The notes under the pieces were generated by a model that searched no databases, was not told where the DNA came from, and saw nothing but the letters and a program-made list of their open reading frames with translations. The translations under genes and the position numbers were made by a program. A stretch of DNA of 64,000 nt, taken from positions 35,581 to 99,580 of the forward strand of contig WGMC01000029.1 in assembly GCA_016125265.1 (NCBI GenBank). Direction: 5' to 3'. The stretch is from Planctomycetaceae bacterium (lineage in GTDB: Bacteria > Planctomycetota > UBA1135 > GCA-002686595). Shown here piece by piece: positions 42,597 through 51,876 of the stretch; the stretch's first letter is position 1; each line of letters opens with the position of its first letter.

Positions 42597-44171
42597 TCAA
42601 CCCTGGTAGACCAACCATCGGTTCTCCGGGGCAAGGAAGCGCCCCAAGGCGGAAAGCTCCGACTCGGGGGCCGACTGGGCGCGGCGCACCCGTGTGGACT
42701 GGCTGCGAAAAAGGACCGGAACGCTTCCCCCGCCCCACCATCGTTCCGTGACAGTGGTTGGACGTAGGACTCCGCCTACGAGCTCCTCGTAGCCCCCGTA
42801 GACCCGGTCTCGAAGCAGAGAACCTGTGGCATCGCGGTATTCGGTTCGAATGGCGAGGTAACCCTGGTTCGCGTCGAACCAGTGGGTCACCGAACCACCC
42901 AAGGAAAGCACCGGCGCCCAGTCCTGGCGGACCGCCACGAGCCCATCTCCATCGACCGGCGAAATCGTGGTCGCGAGTGCGTCCAAGCGGTCGAAAACGA
43001 TTGGATCGCGAACCCAGTTGCCCAGGGTCGACAGAGGTACGAGGTCGGTGGCGAAACGCAATCGCACGCCGGGGTGACTCGCGCTGTAGAAGTGGTCGCG
43101 AGGTTGCCCTTGGACCGACAGTCGCAACGAGTGGCCGTCAAAGCCATACCGCTCCCGAACGGTCGAGGGTGCCGAATCCGGGCCCATTACCGATCTGGTA
43201 AACCACACATCGAACCTGCCATCGGCAGCGACGGTGCCCTCTACGGTCATCGTGCGGACGCTCCACTCGCCGTCCACGCGCTCGCCGACCTCGAGTTCTG
43301 CAACCACATTGGACGCAGCAACCATGTTGGGCACCAGCGCCATGTGCATCTGAACCGGGCCCGGCAGCGAGCTTGCGGCCATTCGCGGACGTTCCGAAAG
43401 CCACTGCTCGAGGCTCCCGCGTACAAAAGGAACGGCGTGAACCTGCGGGTCGCCGTCCCAAACCAGCACGGGGCCCTGGAGGCCTTCGATCCACTGTCCG
43501 TGGACTTCAGGATCGGACACGACGGCACCGTCGATCACAGTGCAACGGCTCACACTCGCCGACCAGTCGAAGCTTTCCGCAATCAAGGGGATCGGCTGAC
43601 AAGCGATCGCCGCGAAGGCGGACAGCCAGTCATCGAACGTGAGCACCGAGGGGGTTGGGCACGCCTTGGAGTTGTCGCTGCCGAACGAGTAGGTCTTGTA
43701 GGGGACCTTGTAGCCCTGCCGCACACAGTGGCTACCACTGACTTCTCCCTCGCAGCGGTATACGTTTCCCGTGTACGTCGTCTTGTCGGAAGGGCACGAG
43801 CTTGGCGTTGTGACGGAGGTCCCCATCACCCCCACCGTGATTTGTAGTGTCAGGGAAGGACAGTTGACGAACTCCGTCTCCGTGCCAACCTTCTGGTCCA
43901 CCTTGCGCCCCAAGTTGTTGCAGTTGGACTCGGAGAGCTGCCCTTCCGCCGGGATGGCGCCCACCAAGACTGCGATCGCGCCCACGAAGCAGTGAGCCCA
44001 CGGAGCGTGAGAGCCGGCGCGGGACTCAAAAGGCGCCCGGGCCAGACTCACGATGTCCCGCATGGCCTTGCGCACGCGGGCGCAGGCGGCCTTGTTGCCA
44101 GCAACGGCCTTCTCGACGTCCTCGCGGGAGGCTTGGACCGTCTGGACCAGGGTCTGGTAGTTCTGGGTCAC
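42597..44171 (-). CDS. Chimeric gene: Hc1-like N-terminus fused to a secreted protein of unknown function
   Basis: 524 residues from GTG 44171. Residues 1-40 equal the Hc1-like protein of 42127-42312 apart from one residue (MRDI for MQDI) and the GTG start; then the sequence departs. Residues 57-78 form a hydrophobic segment ending AEG-Q, a signal-peptide-like stretch. A Cys-rich part (C83, about 10 cysteines up to residue 170) and a beta-rich region follow; the YLAIRTEYRDATGSLLRDRVYGGYEE segment resembles LolA-like lipoprotein carriers. Either the Hc1 start now drives a secreted protein, or translation begins later at an internal GTG. The function is unknown. Base composition is less GC-rich than the flanks. 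Confidence 0.6.
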   Translation of the reverse strand: MTQNYQTLVQTVQASREDVEKAVAGNKAACARVRKAMRDIVSLARAPFESRAGSHAPWAHCFVGAIAVLVGAIPAEGQLSESNCNNLGRKVDQKVGTETEFVNCPSLTLQITVGVMGTSVTTPSSCPSDKTTYTGNVYRCEGEVSGSHCVRQGYKVPYKTYSFGSDNSKACPTPSVLTFDDWLSAFAAIACQPIPLIAESFDWSASVSRCTVIDGAVVSDPEVHGQWIEGLQGPVLVWDGDPQVHAVPFVRGSLEQWLSERPRMAASSLPGPVQMHMALVPNMVAASNVVAELEVGERVDGEWSVRTMTVEGTVAADGRFDVWFTRSVMGPDSAPSTVRERYGFDGHSLRLSVQGQPRDHFYSASHPGVRLRFATDLVPLSTLGNWVRDPIVFDRLDALATTISPVDGDGLVAVRQDWAPVLSLGGSVTHWFDANQGYLAIRTEYRDATGSLLRDRVYGGYEELVGGVLRPTTVTERWWGGGSVPVLFRSQSTRVRRAQSAPESELSALGRFLAPENRWLVYQG

Positions 44172-44311
44172 GGGTTCGGTTGGGATCTAGGAACGGGTGG
44201 AGTGTTCGAAATGCGTGGGGAGACGCGCCGCCCCCACCAGGAGGGCCACAGGAAAGCCCCTGGGGCGCCCCTGAGCACTGGGGCAGCCTAGCGGCCCCTG
44301 GGGGCCGAGCC
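44037..44311 (-). repeat. Copy 2 of the ~270-bp direct repeat
   Basis: Same orientation as 42178-42450, about 95 percent identical by eye. Differences include ATG to GTG at the start codon. It supplies the leader and the first 40 or so codons of the chimeric gene. Confidence 0.9.
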
Positions 44312-44721
44312 GAGAGCCCAGCCCGCCCCAAAGGCGCTCCTTTGGGCCACCGGCCCCCCCCCGGACGAGTCCAGTCGGGTCTTTAGGGGGCCATGTGGCT
44401 CGCCGCACCGAAGATTGGGACGAGCAGCACGCTCAGTTGGACACGGGAGGCACGACGCCACTGGTGGCGCCCTTCCCACCGAACGAGGCCGCATATCCGG
44501 GGCCCCCGTGGGTGTGACCTGACCCCAGGAAATCGGTCCACGCGCTAGGAGAGACCACCGCCCCTGACGGGGGAAGGCGCCCCCCCCCCGCGAGCGCGCG
44601 CCTGTCCGTCCGCTCCCGGGCACCCGGAACGCCAGCAGCGCCTCGCGGAACCCTGCGGCGAGCCCCGGTCCCGGGGTTCGCCCGGCGCGGGGAATCCCGG
44701 AGCCCGGCGGCGGGCTCGGAG
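44312..44721. other. Gene-free interval with a terminator-like hairpin
   Basis: 410 bp with no credible frame. A 7-bp perfect hairpin (GAGCCCG, CCGC-type loop, CGGGCTC on the minus strand) at 44700-44717 begins right after the subtilase stop and is a likely transcript end. A second imperfect hairpin (ACTGGTGGCGCCC-type) lies near 44450-44480. Upstream control of the chimeric gene probably lies in the part nearest 44311. Confidence 0.4.
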
Positions 44722-46611
44722 TCAGGGCGAGTTCAGCGTCGCGTCGGCGCCGAAGGATTCGACGGTGACGGCCTTGGAGCCGAGTTCCGCGGCGGTGTAC
44801 GTGCCGCCCGACAGGATGGCGATGCGTCCGCCGGCGGGCGCGTTGTTCCAGGCGGCGGCGAAGGGGTAGTAGGGCGCGGACGGGGCGTTGAGCACGTTGC
44901 CGAACTGGCTGGCGAGCCACACGGTGCCCCACGCGTGGGGTGCGAGCACCACACCGCCGTGACCGTACACGGAGTCCTCGCCTGGCGAGCCCCAGTCCTT
45001 CCACAACCCGGCCTTCTCGAACAGCACGCCGCGCACCGCCGAGGTGTTGAAGTAGGTCGAGGACCAGAACGTCGTCGCCGCGCCGGCCGCGTTGGGAGTC
45101 GCGCAGCTCGTGCCGTTGAACGTGCCCGTAACCGTCGTCGTGGTGTTGGTGGGTCCGGCCAGACGCGGCCGGATTCCCCCGCCGTTGGTCGGACCGCGGC
45201 TGCTGTAGACCGTGGCGACGTCCGCGGCTCCTTCGGCGGCGTCGTAGTCCTCCCAGTTCACCGCCCCGACGGAAATCACGTTGGCGCGGGTCGAGTTGCT
45301 GGGCGAGGTGATCGATCCCGCCGTCATGTGGTACTCGAACGGGATCAGGAGGCTGTTCGCGTGCATGAACACCTGCAGCGGGGCGCTCGCCCCCGATGCC
45401 CGTTGCACGGCGAGTTGGACCACGAGATCGTTCGAACTTCCGTTGTAGTACGAGAACTCCTCGAAGTTCTGGCCCGAGTTGGTGCTGCTCGCGACGAACG
45501 ACGTGCCCGCGGCGTTGTACAGGTACAGGTTGTAGTTGGCCGAGCCCACCGAAGTGTCCCACTGCAAGTAGAACGACACGCTGGCGCCGGGGGTCAGTGT
45601 GATGCCGTTGGTAATGTCCGTCCCGGACCAGCGGTGCCAGTTGTTCGTGTCGCCGCTGAACTGCCCGCGCCAGTGTTGCAGCGCGCGGTTGCCGGCCGAG
45701 GTGAAGAACAAGATGCCCGCGTCCGCGGCATCGTTGGCGGCAGCGCAGGCGTCGCCGCTGTTGTCCGCCCAGCCCTGGTTGTAACGGCTTAGGGAGTGCG
45801 AGATGACGTTCACGCCGTTCGCGATGGCGTCGTCGACGGCCTGGCCGAACTGTGTCAGTCCGTCGACGTGGTAGAGCCGGTACGTCGCGCCCGGCGCGTG
45901 GTCGAAGAACGCCTCGACGCACGCGGTGCCGTGATTGGTCGTGCCGAGGAACGAACCGCTCGAGAAGTTGCCCGCGTGGTAGCTGGCGGGTGCGTCTCCG
46001 GCGGCCTGGGCATCCGCGATCCCCTGGAATCCGCCGTCGATGATCGCGACCGTGAGGCCCGCTCCGCTCGCCCCCTGGGCGATGTACGTGTCCGTGGAGG
46101 TCGCCGCCGCCCCCTCACCGCCGACCTGATCGTGGGTATCGACGTGGGCGCGCATCAGGAAGTGACCTCGTGGCAGCCGCTGCGCGAGCTCGGTCAGCCT
46201 CTCGACGGGCGCGAGCACGTCGGCGCGGTGGCGCCACGTGCCCCGCAACGTTGCGCCGCTCTCGAGCAGCACCTCCTCCGGAACGGGGGGCTCGCCCCGC
46301 GGACCCACGACCTCCACGTGCACCAGCCCTTCGTCATCTAGGGAGGTCTGACGCCGGCGCAGTTCGAGCCGGAGTTCGGCCCGCCGGGCGGGCCCGAGTT
46401 CGCGCGCCAGCAACTCCGCCTCGTAGAGGATGGTCTGCATCGGCGCGCCCAGGGGCGGCCGGATCCGCGGAGGGTCGCTCGGCAGTGTCGTTCCGGTGGG
46501 TGCGGCCGCGGCCCCTGCGGCCCCGACGCCCTGCGCCGATGCGACCCCGGTCCAAGGAAGCCCAAGAACCAGCGGGAGGAGCGCGGCGCGGCAATGTGCA
46601 GGAATCGTCAT
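44722..46611 (-). CDS. Secreted subtilisin-like serine peptidase (S8)
   Basis: 629 residues. A signal peptide (about 1-26, ending GVASAQ) and a 150-residue propeptide-like region precede the S8 domain. The triad is visible: D192 in AIIDGGF, H227 in TTNHGTACVEAF, and S502 in FNGTSCATPNAAG (Met of the usual GTSMATP replaced by Cys). SAGN at 305-308 is the oxyanion site. A 130-residue beta-type insertion (about 315-440, IRTL.. PGASVSFYLQWDTSVGSANYNLYLY) sits between the oxyanion Asn and the serine, as in proprotein-convertase-like planctomycete subtilases. A C-terminal region continues after the domain. Likely degrades proteins outside the cell. Confidence 0.9.
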   Translation of the reverse strand: MTIPAHCRAALLPLVLGLPWTGVASAQGVGAAGAAAAPTGTTLPSDPPRIRPPLGAPMQTILYEAELLARELGPARRAELRLELRRRQTSLDDEGLVHVEVVGPRGEPPVPEEVLLESGATLRGTWRHRADVLAPVERLTELAQRLPRGHFLMRAHVDTHDQVGGEGAAATSTDTYIAQGASGAGLTVAIIDGGFQGIADAQAAGDAPASYHAGNFSSGSFLGTTNHGTACVEAFFDHAPGATYRLYHVDGLTQFGQAVDDAIANGVNVISHSLSRYNQGWADNSGDACAAANDAADAGILFFTSAGNRALQHWRGQFSGDTNNWHRWSGTDITNGITLTPGASVSFYLQWDTSVGSANYNLYLYNAAGTSFVASSTNSGQNFEEFSYYNGSSNDLVVQLAVQRASGASAPLQVFMHANSLLIPFEYHMTAGSITSPSNSTRANVISVGAVNWEDYDAAEGAADVATVYSSRGPTNGGGIRPRLAGPTNTTTTVTGTFNGTSCATPNAAGAATTFWSSTYFNTSAVRGVLFEKAGLWKDWGSPGEDSVYGHGGVVLAPHAWGTVWLASQFGNVLNAPSAPYYPFAAAWNNAPAGGRIAILSGGTYTAAELGSKAVTVESFGADATLNSP

Positions 46612-46777
46612 GGGTTGGCGGCGGGGCCCTGGGGACCATGGCGGTCCCCCCCGGCGGGGTGGACCAGTCGCGGGCCCCCGGCCGGTTCCCCGGTGGCGCC
46701 CGCACCCGATGGATGCGCCCCGCGGCCCGCCCGTTACCGCGGCCGTCGGGAATCGCGCGGCGGGCAGCAGGCTCCCG

Positions 46778-47260
46778 TCAGCGCGCTTTCAGGCCGCCCA
46801 GGCGCAGCACTTCGCGCCATTCGGGCGCGGTCACGGGGGTGACGGAGAGGCGCGAGCCTTTTTGGAGGAGGAGCATGCCGCTCAGCTTGGTCGAGGACTT
46901 GAGCGTGGCGAGCGGAACGAACGTCGCCAACGCTTCGACCGCCTCGATGTCGCGCAGAAACCAGGTCGGCGCTTCGGGTTTGGCTTTGGGGTCGAAGTAG
47001 GGTGAGGCGGGGTCGAACTGGGTCGGGTCCGCGTACGTCTCGCTGGCCACACGCGCGAGGCCCGCTACGCCAGGCGGCTCGGCGTTCGAGTGGTAGAAGA
47101 GCACACCGTCGCCAAGCGACATGCCGTCGCGCAGGAAGAGTTTGGCCTGGTGGTTGCGCACGCCGTCCCACATCGTGCGGCGACCGGGGGCCGCCATCAG
47201 GTCGGCGAACGAAAAGAAGTCGGGCTCGCTCTTGACGAGCCAGTGGCGGGGGGCGGGCAT
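46778..47260 (-). CDS. EVE (PUA-like) domain protein
   Basis: 160 residues: HWLVKSEPDFFSFADL, TMWDGVRNHQAKLFLRDGMSLGDGVLFYHSN, GLARVASETYADPTQFDP and the late LGGLKAR. This is a stand-alone EVE domain of the thymocyte-nuclear-protein-1 type, a fold that binds modified bases or RNA. The gene lies 44 bp after the membrane protein gene at the end of the nfeD-floA run, on the same strand, so co-transcription is possible. The modified base it reads is not predictable. Confidence 0.9.
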   Translation of the reverse strand: MPAPRHWLVKSEPDFFSFADLMAAPGRRTMWDGVRNHQAKLFLRDGMSLGDGVLFYHSNAEPPGVAGLARVASETYADPTQFDPASPYFDPKAKPEAPTWFLRDIEAVEALATFVPLATLKSSTKLSGMLLLQKGSRLSVTPVTAPEWREVLRLGGLKAR

Positions 47261-47304
47261 GGGGCGTCGGAATGGTGCGTGCGGCGGTCTGGGAGAAACG
47301 CGGA

Positions 47305-48144
47305 TCAGAGCGGACGCAAGCCCGGCGCGCCGAGCGGGTCGTGGGGCGGGCGCAGCGTCACCGGCGGCGCGACGACCTCCGCCAGCAGCACCGCGCGGCG
47401 CAGTTCGGCGCGGCTGAACGAGCGCAGGGCGACGGCGGACTCGGTGAACGTCGTCGCGGCGAAGCGCATGGGGTCGCGCTCGAACATGTCGGCGAAGGGC
47501 GACGATTCGAGGCCGGAGAACTGCGCGAGCGGCACGTGGGCGTCGCGGTCCCCGGCCTCGATGGCGTCCTCGTCGCCCAGTTCGAAACCCGCCAGGCTGC
47601 GCTCGCGCGCGTTGTCCGCGGGCAGGAGGCCGCCCAGGCTGGCCGGGCGGTCCTCGAGGGCCGCTCCGCCGTGGGCCGTGGCCGGCTGAGGGGCGCCTGC
47701 GGGTCGCAGGGTGGGCGGCTTGGGAGGCTCATAGCGACGCGAGGGTTCCGGTGCACGCTGGGTAGCAGGTGCGCGCTGCGGCTCCGGCCGCCCCGGGGGC
47801 GCATCGTCGAACTCCCATGCGACGTCCGGCTCGGGATCGAAGGCCTCGGGCGGAGGCGGGTTGCGCTCGGGCGCGCGCCCTTCGAGCAACTCGCGCCACA
47901 GGTCCGCCCCGTCCGCCTCCATGTCCCGACGGGGCACGGGCCGCGGCCGCTGGGGAGCTTGCTCGCGCTGCTGCCGCTTCGTGGCGGACTCGCCCAGGCG
48001 CTTCAGGACCGAGCCAAGCAGCGGACCCAAGAGGAACACCGCCACCACCGCGACGCGCACGATGGTCTCGATCAGGCTGGATCCGTCCCCGGCATCCCGC
48101 TGCAGGAACGCCAGAGGAACAAGAACCGTCGCCGCTGCGGTCAC
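47305..48144 (-). CDS. Membrane protein of unknown function, Pro/Arg-rich, coupled to floA
   Basis: 279 residues from GTG 48144, overlapping the floA stop as GTGA. One or two membrane helices (about 4-16 and 25-46, [22 protein letters not shown]) are followed by a long cytoplasmic region that is Pro/Arg/Glu-rich (about 55-165), then a C-terminal helical part ([20 protein letters not shown]). The final segment is reminiscent of the short domain in planctomycete proteins of floA loci. No family recognised. Translational coupling implies it works with the flotillin membrane platform. Confidence 0.7.
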   Translation of the reverse strand: MTAAATVLVPLAFLQRDAGDGSSLIETIVRVAVVAVFLLGPLLGSVLKRLGESATKRQQREQAPQRPRPVPRRDMEADGADLWRELLEGRAPERNPPPPEAFDPEPDVAWEFDDAPPGRPEPQRAPATQRAPEPSRRYEPPKPPTLRPAGAPQPATAHGGAALEDRPASLGGLLPADNARERSLAGFELGDEDAIEAGDRDAHVPLAQFSGLESSPFADMFERDPMRFAATTFTESAVALRSFSRAELRRAVLLAEVVAPPVTLRPPHDPLGAPGLRPL

Positions 48145-49202
48145 GGCGCCTTCGGCGCGCCGCCGCCCTGGGACCCGGCTTCCGGCGTGCCCAAGCTCTC
48201 GCGCATCGCGGTGTCCGCCTGGATGTTGCGCATGCGGTAGACGTCGAGCACACCCAAGTTGCCGCTCTTCAGCGCCTCGGCCATGGCACGCGGCACCTCG
48301 GCCTCGGCCAGCACCAACTTGGCGCGGTTCTCCATCACCGTGGCTTTGAACTCCTGCTCGGCCGCAACGGCCATCGCGCGGCGCTTTTCGGCCATGGCCT
48401 GGGCCACACGCTTGTCCGCCTCGGCCTGGTCGGCCTGCAGGCGCGCGCCGATGTTGTTGCCGATGTCGACGTCGGCGATGTCGATCGACACGATCTCGAA
48501 CGCCGTGCCCGCGTCCAATCCGCGGCGCAGCACCGTTTTCGAGATGTCGTCGGGATTGGCGAGCACTTCCTTGTGCGAGTCCTTCGAACCGATAGTGGAC
48601 ACGATGCCCTCGCCCACCCGCGCGATGATCGTCTCCTCGCCCGCGCCACCGACGAGGCGCGCGATGTTCGTGCGCACGGTCACCCTGGCCTTCGCGAGCA
48701 CTTGGATGCCGTCCGCGGCGACCGCGGCGATCTCCGACTTCCCGGAGGCCGGGTTCGGGCAGTCGATCACCTTCGGGGTGACACTCGTCTTCACCGCTTC
48801 GAGCACGTCGCGGCCCGCCAAGTCGATGCTGGCGGCCGTGCGGAAATCGAGCGCGATGCCCGCGCGGTTCGCGGCAATCAGCGAACGCACCACCCGCGTC
48901 ACGTTGCCGCCCGCCAGGACGTGGGCTTCGAGGTCGCGCTTGTCCACGTCCGACAGCCGGGCCTGCACCAACATGACCCGCGCACCGACGATGTCCTTGG
49001 GGCTGACCTTGCGCAGGCGCATGGCGAACATGTCGAGCAAGCCGACTCCAGCCTTGGTCAAGAGCGACTGGACGTAGAGGTTCGCGAACTGCAGGAAGAG
49101 GAACAGGAAGAAGACCAGGCCGAGGCCCAGCAAGACCATGAAGATCGTGCCGATAGGGCTGCCGGAGTCGGTGTCCTGGATCAGTGCAAGCGTGGCGATC
49201 AT
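48141..49202 (-). CDS. floA: Flotillin-like protein FloA (SPFH domain)
   Basis: 353 residues. A membrane-inserted N-terminal segment (about 16-37, [21 protein letters not shown]) is followed by the FloA family sequence: [77 protein letters not shown], then an Ala/Glu-rich coiled coil ([23 protein letters not shown]). It organises membrane microdomains. ATG 49202 rejects an upstream in-frame extension without fold. The upstream nfeD2 is 34 bp away; the NfeD-FloA pair is the standard arrangement. Confidence 0.96.
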   Translation of the reverse strand: MIATLALIQDTDSGSPIGTIFMVLLGLGLVFFLFLFLQFANLYVQSLLTKAGVGLLDMFAMRLRKVSPKDIVGARVMLVQARLSDVDKRDLEAHVLAGGNVTRVVRSLIAANRAGIALDFRTAASIDLAGRDVLEAVKTSVTPKVIDCPNPASGKSEIAAVAADGIQVLAKARVTVRTNIARLVGGAGEETIIARVGEGIVSTIGSKDSHKEVLANPDDISKTVLRRGLDAGTAFEIVSIDIADVDIGNNIGARLQADQAEADKRVAQAMAEKRRAMAVAAEQEFKATVMENRAKLVLAEAEVPRAMAEALKSGNLGVLDVYRMRNIQADTAMRESLGTPEAGSQGGGAPKAP

Positions 49203-49236
49203 CGGTGCGGGATCCGAGCTGGAGTGAAGTGGGTCC

Positions 49237-49740
49237 TCAGGCGGATGGTTGTACCCCATCGGGGGCGGGTGCTTCGACTGCGGCGACGACAACTCGGTTG
49301 CCGACCACCTCCAGCACGCGGATGGCGGTGCCCGCCGGGATCGGTTCCCCCCGACTGACCACGTCGACACGGCGGCCTTCGATCCGCGCGTACCCGGCGG
49401 GGCGCAGATCGCTCGTGGTTTGTCCAAGCTTGCCGAGCAGGGTCAGGTCCCGGGGATCCGTCGCCGCCGTCGATTCGAATGAGAGCCCCGAGCTGACGAC
49501 GCGCCGGCCCACGGGGCTCTTCGGGAACAGCTTCAGGCCCAGGAGGATCGCCGTAGGCACCAGCACGGCTACCGCCGCGAGGAATCCGAAACCCGTGCTG
49601 CGGCCCTCGCCGAACGCCGCGCCCACGGACCACAGCAAGGACGCCACGCCGAGTAGCGAAAGGGCGCCGAAGCTGGGGAACCACACGTCCGCGAAGAGCA
49701 GCACGAGGCCGACGCCGAGAAGGATCAGCGCCAGCGTCAC
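49237..49740 (-). CDS. NfeD-like protein (short form)
   Basis: 167 residues from GTG 49740. Three membrane segments (about 2-18, 24-42, 50-72) precede an OB-fold domain ([50 protein letters not shown]), the NfeD C-terminal domain. GTGA overlap with the larger NfeD. NfeD partners assist flotillin function in the membrane. Confidence 0.92.
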   Translation of the reverse strand: MTLALILLGVGLVLLFADVWFPSFGALSLLGVASLLWSVGAAFGEGRSTGFGFLAAVAVLVPTAILLGLKLFPKSPVGRRVVSSGLSFESTAATDPRDLTLLGKLGQTTSDLRPAGYARIEGRRVDVVSRGEPIPAGTAIRVLEVVGNRVVVAAVEAPAPDGVQPSA

Positions 49741-51317
49741 GATGTCGCTCCGAGGGGCACGGCCGACCCGTCGCCGGCCTCGATCGCTTCCACGACGAGG
49801 CGTCCCGTGCGCAGCTCCACGACACGCACCACTTGCGCCTCCTCGAGGAAGTCCCCGTCGACCTGCGCTTCGAGGCGTCGCCCGGGCAGGTCGTCGAGCT
49901 CCACCAGACCCACGGGGCGCAGGTCGGTGAGCGCGCGCCCCACGGCCCCCGGTCGGGCGATGGCGGCGGCCGCACCGGCCACTTCGCCGACCCCGGTGCC
50001 GAATCCGGTGTCGCCGACCGGCTGGGTGCCCTCGACCACCAGGTAACGGCGCAGGAACGGCACGCGCAGCATCAGCCGCGACAACACCAATCCACCGATC
50101 AGGCCGATCGCAAGCCAGATGAGGGTATTGCGCGCGCCGTCGAGCAGCACCGCGCGCTCGAGCGCCGTGTCGTAGGGCACACCGGGCCCGAGGCCGGACC
50201 ACACGAGCCCCGCGAACACCAGGAGCGCGCCGGCGATGCCCGCGACCAGCGTGCCGGTGGTCACGAAGAGCTCCACTCCCACCAGGACGATCCCGACGCC
50301 GATCAACACGAAGTGTGGCACGTCCGCGAGCCCGGTCAGGTAGCGCCCGAAGAGCAACAGCCCAAAACACGCCGCGGCCAGTGCGCCTGGCAGGCCGAGG
50401 CCGGGCTGTTGGAGCTCCATGTACGCAAAGAGGATGCCCAGTCCGATCAGCAACCACGCGATCGAGGAGAAAAACGCGGCCAGGCGTTCCGAGCGCGTGC
50501 GCTCGACCGCGTAGCGCGATTCGCCGTCGACACCGATCTTCGCCAGGAGCTCCGCCGGCGATTCGGCGATGCCATTCGCCAAGCCGTGCCGCACCGCTTC
50601 GGGGCCCGTGCAGGTCAAAAGGGTGCCGCGCGGGACCACGGTTTCGAGTTTCGCGGCGTCGACGCCGCGCTCGCGCAGGTCGTCCCACTCCTCACCCGTG
50701 ACGTAGCGGCGCTCGCCGTCGACGTCGACGAGCAGCACTTCGAGCTCCGGATCCACCATCGCCGCGGCGAGGGCCCCGGGCCGACCGCGCTGTTCAGCCC
50801 AGGCGCGCCATTCGGCGCGGTAGGCGGAGAGCGTCTTTTCGGCGACGATCGGATCCTCGGGCGCGAGGCCCTCCACACCCCCGGGTGTCATGCGGATCAC
50901 CGCCGCGGCGCCGAGTGTGGCCGAGGTGCGCATGTAGAGCTGGTCGGAGACCATCGCGATCAATGCCCCGGCGGAGAGCGCATTGCCCGAAACCCAGCCC
51001 ACGACCACCACTCCTTCGCTGCGCGCGCGATCGATGCTGCGCGCGATCTGGGTCATGCGGTCGAGCCGGCCGCCCGGCGTGTCGAACTCGATCACCAGGA
51101 GGTCGCCGCGCTCCTTCGCCCCGTCGATGGCGCGCCGCAGCAGGCTCTGCATCCCCGGATCCAGTTCGCCCTTCAGCTCGACCCAGGTCGCGCCCGTCGC
51201 CGGCGGTTCCTGGGCAAACGCCAGGGGCAAAAGGACAAGCAGCGCGGCGAGTCCGAGCGCGCGCGCAAGCACGCGGCGGAGCTTCGAGCCGTGGGGGCGG
51301 GCGGCGGATTGGCACAT
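49737..51317 (-). CDS. NfeD1-type membrane-bound ClpP-class serine protease
   Basis: 526 residues. A signal peptide (about 13-35) precedes a ClpP/crotonase-like protease domain (about 45-255): VIEFDTPGGRLD, GWVSGNALSAGALIAMVSD with the presumptive nucleophile S115, and PEDPIVAEKTLSAYRAEWRAWAEQRG. Several membrane helices at about 285-420 and a C-terminal OB-fold (AIARPGAVGRALTDLRPVGLVELDD) follow. Members cleave a hydrophobic stretch of membrane partner proteins such as stomatin/flotillin. ATG 51317 is chosen because the signal peptide starts there. It heads the operon nfeD1-nfeD2-floA-membrane protein. Confidence 0.9.
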   Translation of the reverse strand: MCQSAARPHGSKLRRVLARALGLAALLVLLPLAFAQEPPATGATWVELKGELDPGMQSLLRRAIDGAKERGDLLVIEFDTPGGRLDRMTQIARSIDRARSEGVVVVGWVSGNALSAGALIAMVSDQLYMRTSATLGAAAVIRMTPGGVEGLAPEDPIVAEKTLSAYRAEWRAWAEQRGRPGALAAAMVDPELEVLLVDVDGERRYVTGEEWDDLRERGVDAAKLETVVPRGTLLTCTGPEAVRHGLANGIAESPAELLAKIGVDGESRYAVERTRSERLAAFFSSIAWLLIGLGILFAYMELQQPGLGLPGALAAACFGLLLFGRYLTGLADVPHFVLIGVGIVLVGVELFVTTGTLVAGIAGALLVFAGLVWSGLGPGVPYDTALERAVLLDGARNTLIWLAIGLIGGLVLSRLMLRVPFLRRYLVVEGTQPVGDTGFGTGVGEVAGAAAAIARPGAVGRALTDLRPVGLVELDDLPGRRLEAQVDGDFLEEAQVVRVVELRTGRLVVEAIEAGDGSAVPLGATS

Positions 51318-51876
51318 GGGAAACCCCGTCGCCCGGCGTGGGGTCCGGCGCGGGGAGCCCCATTGTTGGCCGAGGCCCCCAGGGAAGAGAAGGGAGGAGG
51401 CCCGATTCGCGCCAGGAGCGCCGCCTCCCCGCCCAGGAGTCGCGCTCCAACCATGTCCACATCGCTGCGTCGATGTCGTCAATGGCTCGTGGGTTTCCCG
51501 CCGGACGACCAGCTCGATCCCGGCTGTCGTCCGAGTGCCCGATCCGCTCGTCCAACCTGGTGACCTCGCTACAGGGGAGCATCGGGCCGGCGGAACCGGC
51601 GTCAGGGAAGCTGTCTCCGAGAGTCCCCGCGGTATCACACAGGGCACGCGGTCGGCCCATCGGCTCTGCCCCCAAAAATCGTAGGACCAAGTGATGAGCC
51701 CGCAACTGGAGTCGCCGGGCTAAGCTCGGTCGGTAAACGGAGTTGCGTCGCTTCAGCTGTGTGCGTCTAGCACTTTTCGGCAAGAGTTGGCAGTGGGAGG
51801 CGCGCCGCGTCGTTATTACCGAGTGAAGCCGCGCGCATCGCGCGTCTGACTGCCCCGTGCCCTACGGATCGACACA
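51318..51876. other. Divergent intergenic region, composition shift
   Basis: 559 bp without a credible gene. The right half (from about 51640) is visibly less GC-rich than the window average and shows no coding frame. It should hold promoters for the nfeD operon leftwards and for the secreted-protein pair rightwards. No repeat or known site was identified. Confidence 0.35.

Noticed and set aside
43732..44001. Alternative small frame inside the chimeric gene
   Set aside because: Gly/Arg-rich shadow of the longer frame, with no motif or ribosome-binding support.
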